Part shown: positions 1 through 4,696 of the stretch, in pieces
How positions within the stretch are numbered: the first letter of the stretch is position 1
How the letters are laid out: each line of letters opens with the position of its first letter
NCBI GenBank assembly: GCA_041547565.1
Contig: JBFEUI010000136.1
Location: forward strand, 1 to 5,614
Origin: JBFEUI01 sp041547565
GTDB lineage: Bacteria; Pseudomonadota; Gammaproteobacteria; Thiohalomonadales; Thiohalomonadaceae
Direction of reading: 5' to 3'
Length of the DNA: 5,614 nt
The notes under the pieces: generated by a model
Told to the model about the DNA's origin: nothing
Databases searched by the model: none
What the model saw: the letters and a program-made list of their open reading frames with translations, nothing else
Program-made: the position numbers and the translations under genes

Positions 1-415
1 CGATGTCCGAGCCAAGATCACGCTGCACCTGAATTGCAATTTCCGGTGACAACTCCACTTTCGAGCCATCCACCGGCGACCGGAAGGTGACGCCCTCTTC
101 TGTGATCTTGCGCATGTCGCCCAGGCTGAAGACCTGGAAACCACCGGAGTCGGTCAGAATAGGCCGTTCCCAGTGCATGAAATCATGCAGGTCGCCGTGC
201 GCCCCGATGACCTCGGTGCCGGGACGCAGCATCAGGTGAAAGGTGTTGCCCAGGATGATCTCGGCCCCGATCTCCTTCAGTTCCTCGGGGGTCATGGTCT
301 TGACCGTGCCGTAGGTGCCCACCGGCATGAATACCGGCGTCTGCACCGTGCCGCGCGCGAAGCTCAGCTGGCCCCTGCGTGCCTGGCCGTCGGTTGTGAT
401 TAAGTCGAATTTCAT
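1..415 (-). CDS. tgt: tRNA-guanine transglycosylase, 5' part (gene runs off the window)
   Basis: Queuine/preQ1 tRNA-ribosyltransferase exchanges guanine-34 for preQ1 in tRNAs with GUN anticodons (Tyr, His, Asn, Asp), a step of queuosine synthesis in the cytoplasm. The 138 readable codons begin MKFDLITTDGQARRGQL and align without gaps, as I recall it, with the N-terminus of E. coli Tgt (about 375 aa), which fixes the start at 415. Family blocks visible are PVGTYGTVKTMTPEE (residues 31-45), GNTFHLMLRPG (56-66), HGDLHDFM (73-80) and TDSGGFQVFSLGD (88-100). Asp89 in the DSGG motif matches the catalytic Asp89 of E. coli. The second catalytic Asp and the zinc site lie outside the window. No clear Shine-Dalgarno precedes the ATG (CTGAACAT-ATG). 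It follows queA on the same strand after 122 bp and is probably co-transcribed with it; yajC-secD-secF commonly follow in gammaproteobacteria, which cannot be checked here. Confidence 0.97.
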   Translation of the reverse strand, partial: MKFDLITTDGQARRGQLSFARGTVQTPVFMPVGTYGTVKTMTPEELKEIGAEIILGNTFHLMLRPGTEVIGAHGDLHDFMHWERPILTDSGGFQVFSLGDMRKITEEGVTFRSPVDGSKVELSPEIAIQVQRDLGSDI

Positions 416-416
416 A

Positions 417-554
417 TGTTCAGATACAAGGTACAAGAGAAAAGATACAAATAAAATGAATGGAGTCCTGTGACTTCTCTTCATTCCACGAAATGTTGCA
501 AATCGCGAGTATTCTTACCCTTTTATCTTCCCTCTTGTCACTTTTCTCTTTCAG
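417..554. repeat. Two inverted blocks of degenerate 7-bp repeats between queA and tgt
   Basis: The right block, read on the plus strand, is phased every 7 bases from 513 to 554: TCTTACC, CTTTTAT, CTTCCCT, CTTGTCA, CTTTTCT, CTTTCAG. The left block, read on the minus strand from 451 down to 417, is TTTGTAT, CTTTTCT, CTTGTAC, CTTGTAT, CTGAACA. Both follow roughly CTTNTNN and they point towards opposite ends of a 61-bp core (452-512). In the queA-tgt transcript, 538-520 can pair with 433-451: by hand count 15 Watson-Crick pairs, 3 G-U pairs and one A-G mismatch out of 19, closing a loop of about 68 nt. A weak inner hairpin (455-460 with 480-485, 464-467 with 472-475) sits in the loop. The right block contains the last codons and the stop of queA. 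Function is unknown: an mRNA stability or processing structure, a translational control on tgt, or a non-autonomous repeat family are all possible. Confidence 0.6.
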
Positions 555-1566
555 GTAACACAAACATCGCATCACCGTAACTGAAGAAGCGGTAGCGCTG
601 CGCCACCGCATGGCGATAGGCCGCCAGGGTCTGTTCGTAGCCGGCGAAGGCGCTCACCAGCATCAGCAGGGTCGACTCGGGCAGGTGGAAATTGGTGATC
701 AGGGCATCGATTACCCGGAACCTGTAACCGGGGTAGATGAAGATATCGGTCTCACCCTGAAACGGCTGCAAACTCCCGCCGCGTGCGGCGCTCTCCAGGC
801 TGCGCACCACGGTGGTACCCACCGCGATGACCCGGCCGCCCCGCTGGCGGGTCCGTTCGATCGCCTCCACGGTGCCATCGGGCACCTCCAGATACTCCGC
901 GTGCATCACATGCTCGCGGATATCGTCGGCCCGTACCGGCTGGAAGGTACCGGCTCCGACGTGCAGGGTGACAAAGGCCTGCTCCACCCCCATCTGTTCC
1001 AGCCGGCTCATCATCCCGACATCAAAGTGCAGCCCCGCGGTCGGCGCCGCCACTGCGCCCGGGCGGTTGGCGTAGACGGTCTGGTAGCGCTCGCTGTCGC
1101 CCTCCTCCGCCTCACGTTCGATATAGGGCGGCAGCGGCATGCGCCCGTAGCGCTCCAGCAGCTCAAGCACGGAACCGGGAAAATGCAGCTCGAACAGATC
1201 CCCCTCCCGGCCCAGCACCTTCACATCCAGGTCGCCCTCCAGCTCGAGCCAGCTGGCGGATTTTGGCGACTTGCTGGCCCGCACATGGGCCAGAACCCGA
1301 TCCTCGGCGATGATGCGCTCGACCAGCACCTCGACCTTGCCGCCGGTTGCCTTGCGGCCATAGAGCCGTGCCGGGATCACCCGGGTATCATTGAACACGA
1401 GCAGATCGCCCGCTCGCAACAACTCAGGCAACTGCTGGAACAGACGGTCTTCCACGCTAGCGCCTGCCCCGTCGAGCACCAGCAGACGGCTGTTGCCCCG
1501 GTGCTCGGCAGGGCGCTGGGCAATCAAATCCTCGGGAAGCTCAAAATGAAAATCACTGCGTCGCAT
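538..1566 (-). CDS. queA: S-adenosylmethionine:tRNA ribosyltransferase-isomerase
   Basis: QueA transfers and isomerises the ribosyl moiety of S-adenosylmethionine onto preQ1-34 in tRNA, giving epoxyqueuosine, the step after Tgt. The 342-aa product is close to the usual length (E. coli, about 356 aa). It begins MRRSDFHFELPEDLIAQRP, matching the E. coli start MRVTDFSFELPESLIA, which supports the ATG at 1566. Conserved blocks are GDLLVFNDTRVIPARL (53-68), GGKVEVLVER (74-83), YGRMPLPPYIER (140-151), PGAVAAPTAGLHF (169-181), FVTLHVGAGTFQPVR (198-212), VIAVGTTVVRSLE (245-257) and ALITNFHLPESTLLMLVSAFAGY (288-310). The C-terminus after YGDAMF is short (VLPEREK) compared with E. coli, and its codons lie within a heptamer repeat block. 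There is no Shine-Dalgarno: the nine bases before the ATG are TCCCGCCCC. It is probably the first gene of a queA-tgt operon, reading away from tRNA-Leu. Confidence 0.98.
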   Translation of the reverse strand: MRRSDFHFELPEDLIAQRPAEHRGNSRLLVLDGAGASVEDRLFQQLPELLRAGDLLVFNDTRVIPARLYGRKATGGKVEVLVERIIAEDRVLAHVRASKSPKSASWLELEGDLDVKVLGREGDLFELHFPGSVLELLERYGRMPLPPYIEREAEEGDSERYQTVYANRPGAVAAPTAGLHFDVGMMSRLEQMGVEQAFVTLHVGAGTFQPVRADDIREHVMHAEYLEVPDGTVEAIERTRQRGGRVIAVGTTVVRSLESAARGGSLQPFQGETDIFIYPGYRFRVIDALITNFHLPESTLLMLVSAFAGYEQTLAAYRHAVAQRYRFFSYGDAMFVLPEREK

Positions 1567-1575
1567 GGGGCGGGA

Positions 1576-1606
1576 ATTATAGTGTAGATAAGCGGCAAAA
1601 GGCCAA
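1576..1606 (-). promoter_or_regulatory. Candidate queA promoter
   Basis: On the minus strand a perfect TATAAT occupies 1581-1576, nine bases before the queA ATG. The best -35-like element I find is TTGGCC at 1606-1601, with a long 19-bp spacer, so the -35 is weak. A start about seven bases past the -10 would fall near 1569 and leave a leader of only a few nucleotides. The exact -10 match supports the call; the -35 and transcript start are inference. Confidence 0.5.
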
Positions 1607-1654
1607 GGTTGCGGGCGGCAGCTACCCGCTCACGCCAAAGCCCAGGCGTTTTCT

Positions 1655-1683
1655 TTTACCTTTTATCGTTTAGCACTTATAAT
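1655..1683 (+). promoter_or_regulatory. tRNA-Leu promoter (sigma-70 type)
   Basis: TTTACC at 1655-1660 (4 of 6 matches to TTGACA) and a perfect TATAAT at 1678-1683 are separated by exactly 17 bp. The bases after the -10 (GCCGGGCCC, 1684-1692) form a GC-rich discriminator, as is usual for stable-RNA promoters under stringent (ppGpp) control. The start would be near 1690, only about five bases before the mature tRNA. Strong by sequence; ppGpp control is inferred from known promoters of this class. Confidence 0.8.
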
Positions 1684-1694
1684 GCCGGGCCCAT

Positions 1695-1781
1695 GCCGAG
1701 GTGGCGGAACTGGTAGACGCAGGGGATTCAAAATCCCCCGCTGGCAACAGCTTGAGGGTTCGAGTCCCTCCCTCGGTACCA
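1695..1781 (+). tRNA. tRNA-Leu(CAA), CCA encoded
   Basis: A complete class II tRNA of 87 nt. The acceptor stem GCCGAGG (1695-1701) pairs with CCTCGGT (1771-1777; first pair G-T), followed by discriminator A1778 and a genomically encoded CCA (1779-1781). The anticodon stem GGGGA/TCCCC (1722-1726, 1734-1738) closes the 7-nt loop TTCAAAA, placing anticodon CAA at 1729-1731, which reads UUG. The long variable arm GCTG-GCAA-CAGC (1740-1751) and T arm GAGGG/CCCTC with loop TTCGAGT (1754-1770) are as expected for tRNA-Leu. It resembles E. coli leuX in layout. It is not a queuosine tRNA, so its position beside queA-tgt is not explained by pathway. It is transcribed divergently from queA and convergently with the GGDEF-EAL gene. 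Confidence 0.98.
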
Positions 1782-1819
1782 CATACTCAATCCCGGCTTT
1801 GCAGGACCAGCGTGATTCT

Positions 1820-1840
1820 TACCCGGCTCCAGGCCGGGTA
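1820..1840. terminator. GC-rich stem-loop between convergent tRNA-Leu and GGDEF-EAL gene
   Basis: TACCCGGC (1820-1827) and GCCGGGTA (1833-1840) form a perfect 8-bp stem with a 5-nt loop, 38 bp after the tRNA and 17 bp after the stop codon of the GGDEF-EAL gene. Its position in a convergent gap suggests a shared transcript end or 3' stability structure. Neither strand has a T-run after the stem, so it is not a textbook intrinsic terminator. Confidence 0.4.
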
Positions 1841-1857
1841 CACATGCAACGGTCTGT

Positions 1858-4443
1858 CTATATTTGTTCCATCCCGATTTGCGGTACCGGCCGGCCGATA
1901 TGGTAACCCTGGGCCAGTGCAATACCGACTTCCTTGACCTGCCGGTAAACCTCGTCGTTTTCGATAAATTCAGCGATGGTCTCGATGTTCAATTCCCTGG
2001 CCAGCAGCGCGATACTGTCGACAAAGGCACGGTCGCGCTCATCCACCAGCATATTCATGATGAACTCGCCCTCGATCTTGATGAAATCGATAGGGAAACG
2101 TTTGATGTAGTGGAAGGATGAAAAACCCGAGCCGAAATCGTCGATGGCAAATTTGAACCCTTCCATGTGCAGGCGCTGTACGAAACGCTCCAGCAGGCGC
2201 ATATTCTTCACCGTCTCACGCTCGGTCAGCTCGAACACAACCTGCCCGGGTTCAATACCGGCCGCACCGATCAGCTGTTTTACCGTCTGGAAGAACTCAT
2301 TCAGCACCAGTGCCTTGGGCGAGATGTTGATGAACAGAAGGCCGGCATAATTCGACTGGCGAGCCTGCTGGAACGCCTTTTCCATCACCACATAATCGAG
2401 CTTGTGTATGATGCCCAACTGTTCGGCAATTTCGATAAACTCCCCCGCGCCCAACAGGTCCCCATCGGGGATCTGGATACGGCTGAGCACTTCGTAGGCC
2501 TGAAGTTCGTCATTACGGGTGGCGATGATGGGCTGAAAATAGGCCTCGACCCAGCGCTCCTCCACCGCCCGGGTGACCATGGCACTTTTCTCGCTGACCT
2601 CGCGAAACGCCTCCAGCAGATCATCCTCACCGGGGAAGACCAGGCGGTTCTTGCCCTCGGCCTTGGCCTTGTACATCATGTTGTCGGCAAACAGGAACAG
2701 TTCCTTGGTGGTCCCGGCATGATCGGGCCACACTGCAATACCGATGGAGACCGTGGCCCGGATCTTGACGCCGTCGTCACTTTCGATCTCCACGGCCTCG
2801 GTGGCTTTGAGAATGCGTTCGGCCGTGGCATAGGGCATACCCTGCTCGATCTCCGGCAGCAGAATGACAAACTCATCGCCGCCGTAACGGGCAAACACAT
2901 CCCCCTTGCGCAACTCCTGCTGTATACCCTCGGCCATCGCCTGCAGGTAACGGTCGCCCACCGCATGCCCATAGGTGTCATTGATGTGCTTGAAGTTGTC
3001 CAGGTCGATCACCAGCAGCGCGAAGCGGTGGGCATGACGTTCGGCACGCCCGATCTCATACTCCATCAGGTCCCAGAAGACACGCTGGTTATAGAGGTTG
3101 GTCAACGGGTCGCGTGTGGCGTAGTACTCCAGCTCACGGGTGTACTTGGAGATGGCCTTGACCGAACCGACCACATTGAGCAGGGTGGAGAGAATGCTCT
3201 CGACCACCAGCAGGCGCGTCGGGTCCTTGATCTGTTCGGCCTGCACACCGATACCGACAATCCCCCCAATCATAGGGGCATCGACCACCAGCGATTTGGT
3301 CTGCACCTCGATCTCTTCCTGGTTCAGATGCAGTTCCGGCGCACCGGCCTCGGCCACATGGTGGTTAATGTTCAGCTGCTTGCCATCCCCGAGGTTGGGG
3401 TCGGTCAACAGCGCCTTGCTGGCATTCAGTTCAAGCAGAATCTTGGACTCCTCCGAAGGCGGTGCGCGCCAGAACACCTCCAGCTCAAAATTGGAGTCGT
3501 CGGACTTGAACAGGGAGAACATGTTGTAGGAGGGGATTAAGGCATTGATCTCCAGCAACAGGGTTTTAATGTATTCGTGCCAGTCGCGCACCACGTCCGA
3601 GGTGATAATAAAGCGCTCGAGCAGGCGTATCTCAAACTCCAGCAGGTCCTTGTCGACGGCAAAATTACGCAGTTTATCCGACAACTCCTGGATGCCGTGC
3701 AGGATTTCATTGAAATCCTCAAAACCGGTCTCCTGGCTGGCCATATCTATGTTTTTCAGATCGGAGACCCGGGTAATGCTCTGCACATTCTTGCGCAGCT
3801 GCTGCACCGCGCGGTCCATGCGCCGGGTAATCAGGTAGGCCGCGGCAAATGCGCCGATAAGCGGAATGGGCGCGATAAACATCAGCGCAAACAGGAAATT
3901 CGAGCGCGCCTTTTTCACCAGCGGTGCCAGGTCCTGCTTCAGCTCAATCACGCCCAGCACATCCATCACCTTTGCATTGGTGTGGCATTTCAGGCACTCC
4001 TTGCGTGCCGTCATCGGGTAGACATAGCGCAGCCCACTCTCCTGCTCCGTATAGCTGGGCACCGCCATGCGAAATACTCTGTTTACCACCGCATCCATCT
4101 CGGGCTGCTCAATCGGACCGAACAACTGCTCGACCCTTGGGCCGCGGTAGATATTCAGTGAATAGGGGGTGTTCTCGTAGGCCTCGCGCGTCGAGGCGAT
4201 AAAATCATCGACCTCCTTGCGTGTCCAGCCGCGGCGCATGACCTGATACATGCCATTGAATGTATGTTTGGCAATCAGCTTGGAGATATTGTGGGCATCT
4301 TCACGCACCGTGTAGTCATACACGGTCGAGATCGCATAATAGACACCGGCGAAAAGTAGCAGGGACACCAGCAGGGCAATGACCAGGATAAAGCCCTTAA
4401 TGGTCCGCGGGATAATGCTCACGGCCTGCGCCACCCGTTGCAT
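1858..4443 (-). CDS. Membrane haem-c sensor with GAF-like, GGDEF and EAL domains (c-di-GMP cyclase/phosphodiesterase)
   Basis: An 861-aa inner-membrane signalling protein. TM1 is about residues 17-39 and TM2 about 183-205. The periplasmic loop (40-182) contains C150-L-K-C153-H154, a single c-type haem site in the context YVYPMTARKECLKCH, like DUF3365/Tll0287-type or Geobacter haem sensor domains. A HAMP-like, coiled stretch follows (about 206-262), then a degenerate GAF-like domain (about 265-430). The GGDEF domain (about 440-605) has DPLTNLYN (445-452), D480, GGDEF (521-525) and an RxxD inhibitory site (R512-D515), five residues before GGDEF as in PleD. The EAL domain (about 620-855) has EVL in place of EAL (E651), N706, E738, D768-D769, K789, E825 and Q845, matching all RocR catalytic residues. 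Both halves look active, so it may be a bifunctional diguanylate cyclase/phosphodiesterase. An in-frame stop lies just upstream, making the ATG at 4443 the first possible ATG; no Shine-Dalgarno is visible. A c-di-GMP riboswitch lies in its leader. Confidence 0.95.
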   Translation of the reverse strand: MQRVAQAVSIIPRTIKGFILVIALLVSLLLFAGVYYAISTVYDYTVREDAHNISKLIAKHTFNGMYQVMRRGWTRKEVDDFIASTREAYENTPYSLNIYRGPRVEQLFGPIEQPEMDAVVNRVFRMAVPSYTEQESGLRYVYPMTARKECLKCHTNAKVMDVLGVIELKQDLAPLVKKARSNFLFALMFIAPIPLIGAFAAAYLITRRMDRAVQQLRKNVQSITRVSDLKNIDMASQETGFEDFNEILHGIQELSDKLRNFAVDKDLLEFEIRLLERFIITSDVVRDWHEYIKTLLLEINALIPSYNMFSLFKSDDSNFELEVFWRAPPSEESKILLELNASKALLTDPNLGDGKQLNINHHVAEAGAPELHLNQEEIEVQTKSLVVDAPMIGGIVGIGVQAEQIKDPTRLLVVESILSTLLNVVGSVKAISKYTRELEYYATRDPLTNLYNQRVFWDLMEYEIGRAERHAHRFALLVIDLDNFKHINDTYGHAVGDRYLQAMAEGIQQELRKGDVFARYGGDEFVILLPEIEQGMPYATAERILKATEAVEIESDDGVKIRATVSIGIAVWPDHAGTTKELFLFADNMMYKAKAEGKNRLVFPGEDDLLEAFREVSEKSAMVTRAVEERWVEAYFQPIIATRNDELQAYEVLSRIQIPDGDLLGAGEFIEIAEQLGIIHKLDYVVMEKAFQQARQSNYAGLLFINISPKALVLNEFFQTVKQLIGAAGIEPGQVVFELTERETVKNMRLLERFVQRLHMEGFKFAIDDFGSGFSSFHYIKRFPIDFIKIEGEFIMNMLVDERDRAFVDSIALLARELNIETIAEFIENDEVYRQVKEVGIALAQGYHIGRPVPQIGMEQI

Positions 4444-4505
4444 TGTGCGTCGTCATACAGGGTAATATACGAATGTAGTTGTGGATGTGTACTGTTCACG
4501 TTAAT

Positions 4506-4584
4506 CAGGTAACCCCGCTGTCATAGGTTTGCCCCTTAGACCGGTGGCTTTGCGTGCACCCTTTTTCAAGGGCGTGTGCCTTTA
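4506..4584 (-). promoter_or_regulatory. Cyclic-di-GMP-I riboswitch aptamer (GEMM-I)
   Basis: Read on the minus strand, the RNA contains the GEMM-I landmarks in order. GGC (4580-4578) opens P1. A stem CCCUU/AAGGG (4572-4568, 4563-4559) is capped by the tetraloop GAAA (4567-4564). The invariant linker ACGCAAAGCC follows at 4555-4546. P2 carries UCUAAG (4540-4535) and UAUGA (4525-4521), a version of the 11-nt GAAA receptor CCUAAG/UAUGG in which the C-G pair has become U-A. The 3' segment AGCGGGGUUACC (4519-4508) equals that of the V. cholerae Vc2 riboswitch as I remember it. By hand alignment to Vc2, the ligand-contact bases are G20 at 4580, A47 at 4551 and C92 at 4517. G at position 20 argues for c-di-GMP rather than 3',3'-cGAMP. 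It lies 64 nt before the GGDEF-EAL start codon on the same strand, so it should sense the second messenger that this protein handles. Confidence 0.92.
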
Positions 4585-4603
4585 TCAGACCAAGTCAGTT
4601 AAG

Positions 4604-4632
4604 AATATAGGATAGTAATAATATAGTAATAA
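4604..4632 (-). promoter_or_regulatory. Candidate promoter for the riboswitch-GGDEF-EAL transcript
   Basis: On the minus strand, TATATT at 4609-4604 is a fair -10 that would start RNA near 4597, just ahead of the riboswitch at about 4584. With a 17-bp spacer the -35 is TTATTA (4632-4627), only 3 of 6 matches. The surroundings are so AT-rich that other -10 hexamers occur (for example TATATT at 4625-4620). The location is required by the riboswitch; the exact hexamers are uncertain. Confidence 0.4.
4612..4632. repeat. 10-bp direct repeat with 11-bp period
   Basis: ATAGTAATAA occurs at 4612-4621 and again at 4623-4632, so equivalent bases are 11 bp apart, about one helical turn. The repeats overlap the spacer and -35 side of the candidate promoter for the GGDEF-EAL gene. 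They could be an operator for a dimeric regulator, or chance in a low-complexity stretch; no known operator is recognised. Confidence 0.4.
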
Positions 4633-4696
4633 AAAGTAAAAATTTATTTTTATTTTATAGACTTAGTAGAAACTTAGCCGAGTTCCACACGCGCTG

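Larger units (their letters stand above)
4597..4661. other. AT-rich, C-free block upstream of the riboswitch
   Basis: About 12% GC between 4601 and 4660, against a clearly GC-richer surround, and no C on the plus strand across 4597-4661. It includes the inverted repeat AATAAAAA (4628-4635) / TTTTTATT (4647-4654), made only of A-T pairs. It could supply an UP element, a nucleoid-protein site or a DNA-melting region for the promoter. The inverted repeat is too weak to be a convincing malQ terminator. Confidence 0.5.

Noticed and set aside
420..611. Minus-strand 63-codon open frame across the queA-tgt gap
   Set aside because: It overlaps queA in another frame and runs through the repeat arrays; no family, start signal or coding pattern.
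610..1587. Long plus-strand open frame (325 codons) antisense to queA
   Set aside because: It lies opposite an unmistakable queA; its translation has no recognisable family and the frame is explained by the GC bias of queA codons.
1632..1665. Terminator-like hairpin ACGCC/GGCGT followed by a T-rich run on the plus strand
   Set aside because: No plus-strand gene precedes it, the stem is only 5 bp with an 8-nt loop, and the T-rich part overlaps the -35 region of the tRNA promoter.
1695..1860. tRNA-Leu as an integration (att) site
   Set aside because: No integrase, no repeat of the tRNA 3' end elsewhere in the window, and ordinary housekeeping genes on both sides.
1701..1937. Small open frames across tRNA-Leu (plus strand, and minus 1728-1922)
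   Set aside because: Their peptides (MAELVDAGDSKS..., ...YRGRDSNPQ...) are familiar artefacts produced by translating tRNA-Leu genes in either direction.
2167..3540. Plus-strand open frame of 457 codons antisense to the GGDEF-EAL gene
   Set aside because: The opposite strand encodes intact GGDEF and EAL domains with all motifs; the antisense product resembles no known protein and has no promoter or ribosome site.
4464..4469. TATATT on the minus strand close to the GGDEF-EAL start, as an internal promoter
   Set aside because: No acceptable -35 at normal spacing; it would also bypass the riboswitch. Kept only as a weak possibility.
4506..4584. cGAMP-selective GEMM-Ib riboswitch
   Set aside because: In my alignment to Vc2 the position 20 base is G (4580), the c-di-GMP form; the cGAMP variants have A there. 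This rests on a hand alignment.
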